From positions 248,001 through 312,000 of the forward strand of contig JBNKDG010000001.1 in NCBI GenBank assembly GCA_050288165.1: a stretch of 64,000 nt of DNA, read 5' to 3'. How positions within the stretch are numbered: position 1 is the first letter of the stretch; every line of letters starts with the position of its first letter. This stretch comes from JAPHTQ01 sp050288165 (GTDB lineage: Bacteria; Pseudomonadota; Gammaproteobacteria; Thiohalomonadales; Thiohalomonadaceae). Positions 1-9,096 of the stretch are shown piece by piece. The notes below the pieces were generated by a model. The model was not told the DNA's origin, searched no databases, and worked only from the letters and a program-made list of their open reading frames with translations. Made by a program: the position numbers and the translations under genes.

Positions 1-422
1 GCCTGCTCTTCAAACTCCATCAATTTGACCGACTGTGCCAGGCCATGGGAAACCGCCAGTTTTTCCAGGATGTTATTCGAACCCAGTTCGATGTGGTCGT
101 TGCGGATACGGGTGGTGCCGATGCCGTTTCCGTCGTCGAAGGTGAAGTGATCGATATACGCGGACTGATGCAGACCGCTGCAATGGTTGCGGAGTTCATC
201 TTGCAGGTACTGCTCTTCGTCGTAACCCATATCCCAGCCAACGTAAACGCCGTACGGAAAGATCAGGGCATCCCATTCTGCCTGAGCGATGTGCAGCGCA
301 TCCTGGTAGGTAGTAACCCGATAACGCTGTTCCAGGATCAGCCGTAGCTCATCGAAGTTGAAGAAATTGGCGATGCACTGGGCTATGCATTGGCGTGTGT
401 GGATGTCGCTTTCATCATTCAT
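1..422 (-). CDS. RMD1/YagE family (DUF155) protein, C-terminus outside the window
   Basis: About 140 N-terminal residues are readable on the minus strand from ATG at 422; the rest lies beyond base 1. An in-frame TAA stands four codons upstream, so the start is well bounded. The reading includes the pattern ALIFPYGVYVGWDMG and later EKLAVSHGLAQSVKLMEFEEQ-like sequence, both typical of the DUF155 family of yeast Rmd1 and bacterial YagE, whose C-terminal part usually carries a membrane anchor. It begins 12 bases after the stop of the aldo/keto reductase gene on the same strand, so the two are probably cotranscribed. Biochemical function in bacteria is unknown. The family call is from motif memory. 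Confidence 0.75.
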   Translation of the reverse strand, partial: MNDESDIHTRQCIAQCIANFFNFDELRLILEQRYRVTTYQDALHIAQAEWDALIFPYGVYVGWDMGYDEEQYLQDELRNHCSGLHQSAYIDHFTFDDGNGIGTTRIRNDHIELGSNNILEKLAVSHGLAQSVKLMEFEEQ

Positions 423-434
423 ATAGATATGCGC

Positions 435-1478
435 TTAGGGGGCCGGGTTGGGATGTCGGGTATGGATCGCCTCTATACCCTCCAATACTTCTGTACTCAA
501 TTCAAGGTCGATGCTGGCGATGTTGCTTTGCAAATGCGCCATGCTGGTGGCACCGATGATGGTGCTGGTGAGGAAGGGTCGCGTATTAACGTAGGCCAGC
601 GCCATTTGTGCAGGATCGAGGCCGTGGTTTTTGGCCAGTTTGACATAGGCCGCGGTTGCTGCCACCGCCTGGGGGTTGCTGTAGCGATCATAATCGGGCC
701 AGCGGCTGAGTCTCGCGCCCACAGGTAATCCGCCATCCAGGTATTTGCCACTGAGAACGCCGAAGCCCAGCGGTGAGTAAGCCAGCAGACCGGTATCTTC
801 ACGGATGGCCACTTCGGCCAGTCCGATCTCGAAAGTACGGTTGAGCAGGCTATAGGGGTTCTGCACGCTGGCGACACGTGGCATCTCCATCCAGTCGGCG
901 AGTTGCAGGAAGCGCATAACCCCCCATGGTGTCTCATTGCTCAGGCCGATGTGACGTACCTTACCTTCTTGTACCAGATCGTTGAGCAACTGCAGGGTTT
1001 CGATGATCGGGGTGGGGTGGTCGTCCTGGTCATGCTGGTAGCCGAGGCGGCCAAAGAAATTGGTCTTACGATCCGGCCAGTGCAATTGATAGAGATCGAG
1101 ATAATCAGTTTTGAGTCGTTTCAGGCTGCCGTCGATGGCCTTGACGATGTTATGTCGATCCAGACGAGTCTGACCCTCGCGGATATGCGGCAGCCAGTCG
1201 CCACCAGGTCCGCAGACCTTGCTGGCGAGAACGATGTCGTCACGCTTGCCCCGCTTACTTAACCAGTTGCCGATGATCTCTTCGGTCTTGCCGTAGGTTT
1301 CAGCGCGGGGGGGAATGGCATAGAGCTCGGCGGTATCGATGAAATTAACGCCCTGATCCAGCGCATAGTCGAGTTGGGCATGCGCCTCTTTTTCCGTGTT
1401 CTGTTCACCGAAGGTCATGGTGCCGAGGCAAATGGTGCTGACCTCGATATCGGTACGGCCGAGTTTGCGGTATTGCAT
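435..1478 (-). CDS. tas: NADP(H)-dependent aldo/keto reductase, Tas type
   Basis: The 347-residue protein is full length for the Tas branch of the aldo/keto reductases, TIM-barrel enzymes that reduce carbonyls with NADPH in the cytoplasm. The catalytic tetrad is visible as Asp48 and Tyr53 (FIDTAELY), Lys87 (LASKV) and His133 (YLDLYQLHWPDR). The long loop after ELYA with PPRAETYGKTEEIIG is characteristic of Tas. The ATG at 1478 is preceded by an AGGAGG-like site. The physiological substrate cannot be read from the sequence. The DUF155 gene follows directly downstream. Confidence 0.9.
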   Translation of the reverse strand: MQYRKLGRTDIEVSTICLGTMTFGEQNTEKEAHAQLDYALDQGVNFIDTAELYAIPPRAETYGKTEEIIGNWLSKRGKRDDIVLASKVCGPGGDWLPHIREGQTRLDRHNIVKAIDGSLKRLKTDYLDLYQLHWPDRKTNFFGRLGYQHDQDDHPTPIIETLQLLNDLVQEGKVRHIGLSNETPWGVMRFLQLADWMEMPRVASVQNPYSLLNRTFEIGLAEVAIREDTGLLAYSPLGFGVLSGKYLDGGLPVGARLSRWPDYDRYSNPQAVAATAAYVKLAKNHGLDPAQMALAYVNTRPFLTSTIIGATSMAHLQSNIASIDLELSTEVLEGIEAIHTRHPNPAP

Positions 1479-1711
1479 GCCAACCTCCTGTTCCGGGTAC
1501 GAGTCTCATTTTGAGACCGCTTCTAGTATATCCACCTTGCTGGCGCTGTCTCGCCTTTTCCCCTGAGAGATGGCCGCCGGATGGGGCTACTCCGATTTGC
1601 TTATGTTCGCCAGTTAACATTTTTGCCACATTTACCCTGTGTACAACAACTTCATGCCACAGTGTCTGGACGGTTTTGCTGAGGCATTTACCCAACCGAG
1701 TGGAGGGCGAC

Positions 1712-1921
1712 ATGGAGCCATCACTGACCCATGAAGACACAGACAAGCTATTGGCGCTGCAGGAGAAGTGTGATGTCTGCAAAGAGGCCATCGTGCGTGA
1801 AGATGCGGCGGGGACCAGGCTGAAGATGCATGCCGTGTGCGACAAGTGCAAGGTGTTGCGCGCACGGGTGCCGGAACTAATGGAGGTCAAACGCAAGCTG
1901 ATGGCGCTGAATAGCAAATAA
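1712..1921 (+). CDS. small CxxC...CxxC protein, putative metal binding
   Basis: The 69-residue protein starts at ATG 1712, just after GGAGGG at 1702-1707; a longer in-frame reading from 1511 lacks such a site and reads like non-coding DNA. Cys20-x2-Cys23 and Cys43-x2-Cys46 form two CxxC knuckles 19 residues apart, as in small zinc ribbons. The remainder is charged and helical, with a KRKL-rich tail. No membrane segment or signal peptide is seen. I do not recognise a named family. It stands alone upstream of rimO and is followed by a hairpin with a T-run at 1981-2019, so it is probably monocistronic. Confidence 0.6.
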   Translation: MEPSLTHEDTDKLLALQEKCDVCKEAIVREDAAGTRLKMHAVCDKCKVLRARVPELMEVKRKLMALNSK

Positions 1922-1980
1922 GCGGACAGACATTACGGCGTCAGTTGCGTGTAAAATAACGCTGGCGCAAGGAACATCAC

Positions 1981-2019
1981 CGGCCCTGTCGGAATCTTCC
2001 GGCAGGGCCGCTTGTTTTT
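1981..2019 (+). terminator. Rho-independent terminator after the CxxC gene
   Basis: A 12-bp stem (CGGCCCTGTCGG with CCGGCAGGGCCG, one G-T type mismatch) around a short AATCTT loop is followed by TTGTTTTT. It separates the small CxxC gene from rimO. Confidence 0.75.
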
Positions 2020-2048
2020 CGTAATTTAGTGTTTGCAGGTAACGCGTA

Positions 2049-3371
2049 ATGTCACACCACATTCCCAGAGTCGGCTTCGTCAGTCTCGGTTGCCCCAAGG
2101 CCACCGTTGATTCGGAGCGCATCCTGACCCGTTTGCGTGCGGAGGGTTACCTGATCGCGCCCGGATACGACGAGGCGGATCTGGTGGTGGTCAACACCTG
2201 TGGCTTTATCGATGCGGCGGTGGAAGAGTCGCTGGAGACTATTGGTGAGGCGCTGGCGGAAAACGGCAAGGTGATCGTGACCGGTTGTCTCGGTGCCAAG
2301 GAGGGGGTGGTGCAGAGCGCACACCCGCAGGTGTTGGCGGTGACCGGACCGGATTCGCTGGATGAGGTGATGGCGGCGATTCACCAGCAACTGCCGCCGC
2401 AACATGATCCTTATACCGATCTGGTTCCCGCAGGCGGGATCAAGCTGACGCCGCGGCACTATGCCTATATCAAGATCGCCGAGGGGTGTAACCAGCAGTG
2501 CAGTTTCTGCATCATTCCTTCGATGCGCGGCAAGCTGGTCAGCCGTCCCATCGGCGACATCCTCGATGAAGCGGAGAAGCTGGTTAACGACGGAGTGCAG
2601 GAGTTGTTGATCGTCGCTCAGGACACCGCCGCCTACGGCGTCGATCTCAAATACGGTACTGAGTTCTGGCAGGGTCGACCGCTGAAGAGCGATATCGAAA
2701 CCCTGGTCAAACAGCTGGGCTCGCTGGATGTCTGGGTACGCCTGCACTACATCTACCCCTATCCAAAGGTCGACCGATTAGTCGAATTGATGGCCGAGGG
2801 GTATGCCTTGCCCTATCTCGATGTGCCGCTGCAACACGCCGATCCGCGTGTGCTAAAGGCGATGCGCCGTCCTGCCGACAGCGAAAACATGCTGCGCCGT
2901 ATCGAGACCTGGCGCGGCATGATCCCGGAGATCGCCCTGCGCTCCACTTTCATCGTCGGTTTTCCCGGCGAGACGGAGGAGGAATTCGAGCAGCTGCTCG
3001 CGTTCCTGCGCGAGGCGCGGCTGGATCGCGCGGGCGCCTTCGCCTATTCAGCGGTGGAAGGCGCCACCGCCAACCAGTTGCCGGGGCAGTTGACCGAAGA
3101 GGTGAAGCAGGAGCGATTAGAGCGATTTATGGCGTTGCAGGCGGAGATCAGCGCCGACAAGCTGCAACAACGCATCGGCAACAGCTATGCCGTTATCGTG
3201 GATGCGGTGGAGGGTGAGCACGCCATAGGCAGAAGTTATGCCGAATCGCCGGAGATCGACGGTGTGGTAGTGATCGAGGACGGCGCTTCACTGGCGCCGG
3301 GCGATGTGGTGGATGTGGCGATCACCGCCGCGGATGAGCACGACCTTTACGCGGTGTTGTGTCATTCGTGA
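2049..3371 (+). CDS. rimO: ribosomal protein S12 methylthiotransferase RimO
   Basis: This 440-residue radical-SAM enzyme adds a methylthio group to an aspartate of ribosomal protein S12. The N-terminal UPF0004 domain holds Cys15, Cys51 and Cys80, ligands of the auxiliary [4Fe-4S] cluster. The radical-SAM cluster motif is Cys147-x3-Cys151-x2-Cys154 (EGCNQQCSFC), followed by the IPSMRGK signature that separates RimO from MiaB. The C-terminal TRAM domain covers about residues 375-438. Length and domain order match the family. ATG at 2049 follows a weak GCAGGTAACGCGTA leader. It is bounded upstream by a terminator. Confidence 0.97.
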   Translation: MSHHIPRVGFVSLGCPKATVDSERILTRLRAEGYLIAPGYDEADLVVVNTCGFIDAAVEESLETIGEALAENGKVIVTGCLGAKEGVVQSAHPQVLAVTGPDSLDEVMAAIHQQLPPQHDPYTDLVPAGGIKLTPRHYAYIKIAEGCNQQCSFCIIPSMRGKLVSRPIGDILDEAEKLVNDGVQELLIVAQDTAAYGVDLKYGTEFWQGRPLKSDIETLVKQLGSLDVWVRLHYIYPYPKVDRLVELMAEGYALPYLDVPLQHADPRVLKAMRRPADSENMLRRIETWRGMIPEIALRSTFIVGFPGETEEEFEQLLAFLREARLDRAGAFAYSAVEGATANQLPGQLTEEVKQERLERFMALQAEISADKLQQRIGNSYAVIVDAVEGEHAIGRSYAESPEIDGVVVIEDGASLAPGDVVDVAITAADEHDLYAVLCHS

Positions 3372-3469
3372 TTTGACGGATACGTCACTTGTTGGAAAAG
3401 TGGTTTCGGCTATAACTACAAGTCCACTTTCCGCAATTGTGGCCGATGCCGTCACCAGGGAGTTGCACG

Positions 3470-3994
3470 ATGAAGTTGCCCAAAGTCGCTGCGATATTGC
3501 TGTTCATCCCATCTACATTCTTTGCTATCCCGGTCTCCGCCCAGCCGGTGGGGCATGTCGGCCTGCTGGGCAGCCAGTCGAGCATCGATACCTCCGGTTA
3601 TGACAATTCCACCGGCTACAAGCTCTTCGCCGGGGTCTCCTTCTCCACCTATGGTTCACTCGATCTGGCCTATGCCAATCTGGGCCGGTTCAAGCGCAGC
3701 AGTGTTTCCGATACCTATTTTGATCTGGATGGTTTTGAACTGACTGCCATGGGCAGCTATCCGATATCGCAGCGTGTCTCCCTCTTTGCCCGCGCCGGTT
3801 ACTACTCATGGAATCTGGACAGCGTGCTTTCAGGGACGAAGTTTGGTTTTGATGGAAACGATTTTACCCTGGGTGCGGGAATGCGCTTTGGCATCTCCGA
3901 CGATATCCGCCTGCATCTCGAGTATCAGAAATACAACGATATAGAGGGTGCCGATTTCAATAGCATCTATGCCGGTTTCGACTTCGGTTTTTGA
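3470..3994 (+). CDS. outer-membrane beta-barrel protein (OmpA-like/opacity type)
   Basis: The product is 174 residues from ATG 3470, chosen because AGGGAG (3457-3462) lies 7 bases upstream and because this start opens a clean signal peptide, with a likely cleavage after VSAQ near residue 25. The mature part shows alternating aromatic and polar residues, for example YKLFAGVSFSTYGSLDLAY, and ends IYAGFDFGF with the C-terminal Phe recognised by the BAM machinery. This predicts an eight-stranded barrel. The function is unknown. The last 28 bases overlap the convergent nhaA gene. Confidence 0.75.
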   Translation: MKLPKVAAILLFIPSTFFAIPVSAQPVGHVGLLGSQSSIDTSGYDNSTGYKLFAGVSFSTYGSLDLAYANLGRFKRSSVSDTYFDLDGFELTAMGSYPISQRVSLFARAGYYSWNLDSVLSGTKFGFDGNDFTLGAGMRFGISDDIRLHLEYQKYNDIEGADFNSIYAGFDFGF

Positions 3995-5334
3995 TGTTGC
4001 CCTGATGTGAAATAGAGCCAGATAAATCCCGATACCCCCGCCAGCAGCGATGCGGCAAGAATACCTGTCTTGGCCATCAACAGATCCTGAGGGTGGTGGG
4101 CAAAACCCAGTTCAGCAACGAAGATCGACATGGTGAAGCCGATCCCGCCCATCAATCCCACCCCAACAATGTGATTGAAGTTGAGCCCCTGCGGCAATTT
4201 ACTCCATCCCAGACGCACCGCTAGCCAACTGAAGCCGACGATACCCAACAGCTTTCCGCCGACTAGTCCGGCGATGACGCCCTGCGCGACAGGATGGCCA
4301 ACGATGTTGCCAAACGACGACCAGTCGATCGGGATGCCTGCGTTGGCCAGGGAGAAGATCGGAATCACAATGTAGGCAGAAGGCAGATGCATCTTGTACT
4401 CAAGGCTTTGTGCCGGCGCCTGCACCAGTTGTACCCCTTCCCCCAGTGCGCGGACACGGTTACGCAGCTCGTCATTACGCAGAATATTTTCCTCACGCTG
4501 ATAGGCCAGATGGATCTGCGAGACCATTTCGTTGATGTGCGAAAGAAAGCGTTGCGGGTCGTACTTGGGACGCATGGGGATGGTGAAAGCGAGAAAAATA
4601 CCCGCCAGGGTGGCGTGGACGCCACTCTTCAGCATGGCGACCCAGAGAATCAGGCCTAGCAGGATGTAGGGGACGGTCCAGCGCACACCGCCAAGATTCA
4701 GGCTGAACAGCAGCGCCATCACGAGTACGGCGAGTAACAGCGCCGGGTAGTTCAGGGTCTCGGTATAGAACAGGGCGATGACCGTGACGGCGCCCAGATC
4801 GTCGACGATTGCCAATGCGACCAGAAACGTAAGCAGATTTGCCGGTACCCGTTTTCCCAGCAACGCCAGCGCGCCCAGGGCGAAGGCGATGTCGGTGGCC
4901 ATCGGAATCCCCCAGCCGTCGAATGTGTGACCAGCCGGGTTAATCGCCATGTAGATCGCGGCAGGAATCACCATGCCACCGATCGCGGCAACGATAGGTA
5001 ACAGCGCCTGCTTCGGATCGGCCAGTTCACCCACCAGCATTTCCCGTTTCAGCTCCAGGCCCACGACAAAGAAAAACAGGGCCATCAGGCCGTCGTTGAT
5101 CCAGTGGTGGATCGACTTGGAGAGCTGAAAGCCCTCGACGCCGATGGTGAAGGGCATCTGCAGCAGGTGGTGATAGGTTTCATTCCACGGGCTGTTGGCG
5201 ATAAGTAGCGCCGCCACCGCGCAGAGCATCAACAGAATGCCGCTGGTAGTCTGACGATGGATGAACTCTTCCAGCGGTGACAGGAGTCGATCAAAAACCT
5301 TTTCCCACGGGGCAACGAATTCTCTGCCTTTCAT
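3967..5334 (-). CDS. nhaA: Na+/H+ antiporter NhaA
   Basis: NhaA is an inner-membrane electrogenic antiporter that expels Na+ in exchange for protons. The ion-binding Asp pair is seen in LAIVDDLGAV and the further essential Asp in MATDIAFALG. About eleven to twelve hydrophobic segments are present. At 455 residues it is longer than the roughly 390-residue E. coli protein because of a hydrophilic insert (about residues 255-320, including the QREENILRNDELR stretch) found in a subset of NhaA proteins. It is the last gene of a minus-strand run after MFS and GST genes (32-bp gap). With ectABC nearby it supports a saline or alkaline niche. Its 3' end overlaps the barrel gene. Confidence 0.95.
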   Translation of the reverse strand: MKGREFVAPWEKVFDRLLSPLEEFIHRQTTSGILLMLCAVAALLIANSPWNETYHHLLQMPFTIGVEGFQLSKSIHHWINDGLMALFFFVVGLELKREMLVGELADPKQALLPIVAAIGGMVIPAAIYMAINPAGHTFDGWGIPMATDIAFALGALALLGKRVPANLLTFLVALAIVDDLGAVTVIALFYTETLNYPALLLAVLVMALLFSLNLGGVRWTVPYILLGLILWVAMLKSGVHATLAGIFLAFTIPMRPKYDPQRFLSHINEMVSQIHLAYQREENILRNDELRNRVRALGEGVQLVQAPAQSLEYKMHLPSAYIVIPIFSLANAGIPIDWSSFGNIVGHPVAQGVIAGLVGGKLLGIVGFSWLAVRLGWSKLPQGLNFNHIVGVGLMGGIGFTMSIFVAELGFAHHPQDLLMAKTGILAASLLAGVSGFIWLYFTSGQHQKPKSKPA

Positions 5335-5366
5335 TGATTACTCTCGATAATGTCTGTCGGATCAAG

Positions 5367-5963
5367 CTACAGCATTGGCTCCCAGCCAGGCAACTTTTGC
5401 AGTCGCTGCAGCCAGGCACGCACGGCGGGATAGGGTTCCAGTGAAAAATCGGCTTCACTTGCCAGATTGACATAGGGATAGCAGGCGAGGTCTGCAATGG
5501 TGGGATGGTCGGCGGCAAGCCAGTCATGATCTGCCAGCCGCAACTCCATAGTGCCCAGCCCCTGTGCAGAATCGTTTCGGCACTGCTCCGGATCGTAGGG
5601 ACGATTGAAACGCCGTGCAGCACGTGCCCGTGCCAGCCCATAAAGTAGTTCATTCTCCGACACGGCCAACCACTGCATCACCCGTGCCTCGCCCAGTGCA
5701 TCACTAGGTAACCACTGCTCGTTGCCGTAGCGACGGGCAAGGTAGACCAGGATAGCCATCGAATCCCAGATCACCGTGTCGCCGTCCACCAGTACCGGGA
5801 TCTGGCCACGTGGATTGATACGTTTGAATTCCGCCGTCTGGGTTTCACCTCTGGTGGTGTCGGTGAGAATCTTTTCGTAGGCCACACCAAGCATGGAGAG
5901 TAGCAGACGCACTTTATAACAGTTGCCGGAGAGCGGCAGGTTATACAGTTTCAGTTCACTCAT
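5367..5963 (-). CDS. glutathione S-transferase family protein
   Basis: This 198-residue cytosolic protein has an N-terminal thioredoxin-like GST domain, opening MSELKLYNLPLSGNCYKVRLLLSML with the conserved cis-Pro region IPVLVDGDTVIWDS (residues about 53-67), and an all-helical C-terminal domain. ATG 5963 has GGAGGAG upstream. It would conjugate glutathione to electrophiles or act as a related thiol enzyme; the substrate is unknown. It lies between an MFS transporter (27-bp gap) and nhaA (32-bp gap) on the same strand, so the three probably form one operon. Confidence 0.9.
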   Translation of the reverse strand: MSELKLYNLPLSGNCYKVRLLLSMLGVAYEKILTDTTRGETQTAEFKRINPRGQIPVLVDGDTVIWDSMAILVYLARRYGNEQWLPSDALGEARVMQWLAVSENELLYGLARARAARRFNRPYDPEQCRNDSAQGLGTMELRLADHDWLAADHPTIADLACYPYVNLASEADFSLEPYPAVRAWLQRLQKLPGWEPML

Positions 5964-5990
5964 TGGAAAACTCCTCCTGCATCCTGTGGT

Positions 5991-7310
5991 TCAGGATCGT
6001 GTGTCGGCGGTGCGACGATGTGGTGTTGTGATTTCCTGTTCTTCCATCACGGTAGTAATCGTCGACGGTACCACCAATTCGCTTTCGAGGCGTGGGTCCA
6101 TCTCCAGCACCACGGGCGAGCTTTGCTGCATCGGTACATACTCGACCTGTTCTTCAGGCGGCGTTGCTTCAGTGCGGGTCATGCGGTAGAGAGCGAACAG
6201 GCCGAACAGCAGCATATTCGTAGCGAAGAACAGCAATAGTGAGGAGGCGCCGTAGTGTTGCATGATCTGACCGGCACTCATCGGCCCGATGGCGGCGCCG
6301 ATACCGTAGAGTTGCAGCAGACCGCGTGCGCCGTCGAGCGCCTGGCCTGCCTCCAGTCGATCGTTGACGTGTGCCACGCTCAGGGCATAGAGACTGAAAG
6401 CGAATGCGCCGAATATGAATCCTCCGGCCAGTGGTACGACGTTGCCGGGATAGGGGGCGAGCAGATAGTGCATCAGTAGCGCCACACTGCCGCCAAGCAG
6501 TGCGGTCGCAGTGAGTACACTGCGGCGATCCAGTCGATCCGAGAGCATGCCCACCGGCCATTGCAACACAGCGCCGCCGATCACCGTCAGGCTGATAAAC
6601 AGCGCGATATTCAGCTCACTCAAACCGATACCGCTGGCGAAGACCGGCCCCATCCCCCAGAAAGCGCCATTAACCATACCGGCTACCAGGGTACCGATGA
6701 CACCCAGTGGGGAGTTGCGATAGAGCGTGGCGAAATGTAGTGGTGGGCTCTCAATCGGTTCCGGTTGGCGCACTCGGGTCATTGCTACCGGCACCAGTGC
6801 CAGCGAGATCAGGATGGTGGTGATGGCAAAGAGATCGAACTTTTGTACCTCGCCGGCCAGCAGCAGGAACTGCCCAAAGGCCATCGCCAGCAGTGTAGTC
6901 AGCATATAGACGGCAAAAAAGCGGCCGCGACTCTCGCTGGGGGCGATCTCGTTGAGCCAGCTCTCGATGACGATAAACAGGCCGACCATGCACAGACCAG
7001 TGATCATGCGTAACAGAAACCAGACCCAGGGGACAGTAAACAGGGGGAAGGCCACTGCGGCGGCAGAAGCGATGGTGGCAAGGATGGCGTAACTGCGAAT
7101 GTGCCCAAACTGGCGAATCAGCCAGGGACAGACATAGGTACCGATCACATAACCGACAAAGTAGGCAGCCATGATCAGGCCGGTGGTGTCGACCGGGAAA
7201 CCTTCAACCCCGGCACGCAGAGCGATCAGCGTCCCCTGCAGGCCGATGCCGACGAGCAGGATGGCGCTGGCCAGTAATAGTGAGAGGATCGATATGGCTA
7301 TGCGTAACAT
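5991..7310 (-). CDS. MFS transporter, YcaD-like
   Basis: A 439-residue permease with about twelve hydrophobic segments. The features between segments 2 and 3, GTYVCPWLIRQFGHIRSYA, and the repeat of this pattern in the second half (PVGMLSDRLDRRSVL) are MFS hallmarks. ATG 7310 is preferred over an in-frame TTG two codons earlier. The last 60 residues (after RMTRTEATPPEEQ) are hydrophilic and form a cytoplasmic tail unusual in length for this group. The substrate is unknown. It follows the ectABC terminator, so it is probably transcribed separately from ectoine synthesis and leads the GST and nhaA genes. Confidence 0.88.
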   Translation of the reverse strand: MLRIAISILSLLLASAILLVGIGLQGTLIALRAGVEGFPVDTTGLIMAAYFVGYVIGTYVCPWLIRQFGHIRSYAILATIASAAAVAFPLFTVPWVWFLLRMITGLCMVGLFIVIESWLNEIAPSESRGRFFAVYMLTTLLAMAFGQFLLLAGEVQKFDLFAITTILISLALVPVAMTRVRQPEPIESPPLHFATLYRNSPLGVIGTLVAGMVNGAFWGMGPVFASGIGLSELNIALFISLTVIGGAVLQWPVGMLSDRLDRRSVLTATALLGGSVALLMHYLLAPYPGNVVPLAGGFIFGAFAFSLYALSVAHVNDRLEAGQALDGARGLLQLYGIGAAIGPMSAGQIMQHYGASSLLLFFATNMLLFGLFALYRMTRTEATPPEEQVEYVPMQQSSPVVLEMDPRLESELVVPSTITTVMEEQEITTPHRRTADTRS

Positions 7311-7325
7311 GTGCAAAGGATAGCA

Positions 7326-7348
7326 ATAAAAATGCCCGCATAGCGGGC
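7326..7348 (-). terminator. terminator of the ectABC operon
   Basis: GCCCGC (7334-7339) pairs with GCGGGC (7343-7348) around an ATA loop; read on the minus strand the stem is followed by ATTTTTATTG. It lies between the ectC stop and the MFS start. Confidence 0.8.
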
Positions 7349-7371
7349 GTGTGTTTTAGCAGTGCTGGACT

Positions 7372-7797
7372 TTAATTTCGACGTGCAGCGTCGTAATTCG
7401 CCTGTTGTGGATGCGCGGTATAGGCGCCATCCTCATCATGTGTTTCCTGACCAATGATCGGCGGATTGAAGGCGCAGATCAGGCGCATGTCCTCACGGCC
7501 ACCGCGCAACAGATGCTCGTCATTATCGTTGAGCAGATAGAGAGTACCGTCCTTGATCGGATGGATCTCGCCGGTTTTCAAATCCTCGATCTCGCCGTCA
7601 CCGGCGACGCAGTAGACCGCCTCGATATGGTGTTTGTACCAGATGCGGGTCTCTGTCCCGGCCTTGATGATGGTTTCGTGAAAGGAGAAACCAGCACCGT
7701 CGTCGTTAAGCACAAAACGGCGACTGATCCAGTTGCCATTCTCCGCATGGACTTCCCGTTCAGTTCCTTTGATCTCGTCCAGGGTACGGACGATCAT
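7372..7797 (-). CDS. ectC: L-ectoine synthase EctC
   Basis: This 141-residue cupin protein closes gamma-N-acetyl-diaminobutyrate to ectoine, the last step of compatible-solute synthesis in the cytoplasm. Length and sequence fit the family closely: start MIVRTLDEIKGTEREV, the cupin motif HHIEAVYCVAGDGEIED, and the second half LYLLNDNDEHLLRGG. The ATG overlaps the TGA of ectB by four bases, indicating translational coupling. A terminator lies 24 bases downstream, so no ectD hydroxylase or aspartokinase belongs to this operon. Confidence 0.97.
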   Translation of the reverse strand: MIVRTLDEIKGTEREVHAENGNWISRRFVLNDDGAGFSFHETIIKAGTETRIWYKHHIEAVYCVAGDGEIEDLKTGEIHPIKDGTLYLLNDNDEHLLRGGREDMRLICAFNPPIIGQETHDEDGAYTAHPQQANYDAARRN

Positions 7798-9071
7798 GCG
7801 GTGGCTCCTTTGCGCGCGTCATCGCTCTGTGCAAGCAGATCGCCGATCGCCTGATCGATAATGGTGATGCCCTTGCGCAGAGTCTCTTCGTCGATGGTTA
7901 GTGCGGGTAGAAATTTAACGACGTTGTCGTCGGCACCGGCCAGTTCGATAATCAGTTTGTTGTCGAAGGCCTCACGCGAAACCATGCCGGCAAAACCGCT
8001 GCGTGGAATATCGAGGCCCCATACCATACCGATGCCGCGCAGTTCGATGTCGAGCTGTGGGTATTTGTCGACGATCTTTCCCAGTTCCTCTTCCATGATC
8101 CTGCCTTTGTACTTTACCGACTCGGCAAAATCGTCGTTGTCCCAGTAGCTGAGTGACTGGGTGGCGGCGACAAAGGCAAGGTTGTTGCCACGGAAGGTAC
8201 CGGTGTGTTCGCCCGGCTGCCACTGATCCAGTTCTGGACGCATCAACAGGATCGCCATCGGCAGGCCACCGCCGATCGATTTGGACATGCAGACCATGTC
8301 CGGTTTGATCCCTGCGCGTTCGAAACTGAAGAAGGTGCCGGTGCGGCCGTTGCCCACCTGGATGTCGTCGATGATCAGCAGAATGTCGTACTCACGGCAG
8401 AGCGTTTCCAGTTCCTGTAACCACTTCACACTGGCGACATTGATACCGCCTTCACCCTGTACCGTTTCGACAATGATCGCTGCCGGGGTGTCGATGCCGC
8501 TGGAGCCGTCTTCGAGAAATTTGCGCAGGTAGTCGATGGTGTTAACGTCAGGACCCAGGTAGCCATCGAAGGGGACCGAGTCGGCGTTGTTGCGCGCGCC
8601 GTAGGATTCGTCGCGATAGAAGTCGTTACCGGTCACCGCCAGCGAACCCATGGTCAGGCCGTGGTAACCATTGGTGAAGGCGATAACGTTGGAGCGGCGC
8701 TTGACCATACGTGCCAGCTTCAATGCGGTTTCTACCGCATTGGTGCCGGTGGGGCCGGTGAACTGGATTTTGTAGTTCAGATTGCGCGGTGTCAGGATGG
8801 TGTCGCGAAATTTTTGCAGGAAGGCCTTTTTCGCCACCGTCGCCTTGTCCAGGGAGTGGACGATGCCATCCCGTTGCAGGTATTCGATCAACGCTTCGCT
8901 GATCAGCGGATTGTTATGGCCGTAGTTGAGCGTGCCGGCACCGGCAAAGAAGTCGATGTATTCGTTGCCGTGCTCATCGTAGATGAACGATCCTTTGGCA
9001 ACGTCGAAAATTGCCGGGAAGGCGCGCACATAGCCGCGTACTTCCGATTCCAGTTCTTCAAAAATTCTCAT
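7794..9071 (-). CDS. ectB: diaminobutyrate-2-oxoglutarate transaminase EctB
   Basis: This 425-residue class III aminotransferase converts aspartate semialdehyde and glutamate to L-2,4-diaminobutyrate, the first ectoine step. The PLP lysine is in MSKSIGGGLPMA, with the cofactor Asp upstream in LLIIDDIQVGNGRTG. The N-terminal MRIFEELESEVRGYVRAFP is typical of EctB. ATG 9071 has GGAG eight to nine bases upstream. It is 25 bases downstream of ectA and overlaps ectC by four bases. Confidence 0.97.
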   Translation of the reverse strand: MRIFEELESEVRGYVRAFPAIFDVAKGSFIYDEHGNEYIDFFAGAGTLNYGHNNPLISEALIEYLQRDGIVHSLDKATVAKKAFLQKFRDTILTPRNLNYKIQFTGPTGTNAVETALKLARMVKRRSNVIAFTNGYHGLTMGSLAVTGNDFYRDESYGARNNADSVPFDGYLGPDVNTIDYLRKFLEDGSSGIDTPAAIIVETVQGEGGINVASVKWLQELETLCREYDILLIIDDIQVGNGRTGTFFSFERAGIKPDMVCMSKSIGGGLPMAILLMRPELDQWQPGEHTGTFRGNNLAFVAATQSLSYWDNDDFAESVKYKGRIMEEELGKIVDKYPQLDIELRGIGMVWGLDIPRSGFAGMVSREAFDNKLIIELAGADDNVVKFLPALTIDEETLRKGITIIDQAIGDLLAQSDDARKGATA

Positions 9072-9096
9072 GGTGTAAGCTCCAATTGGTACCGTC

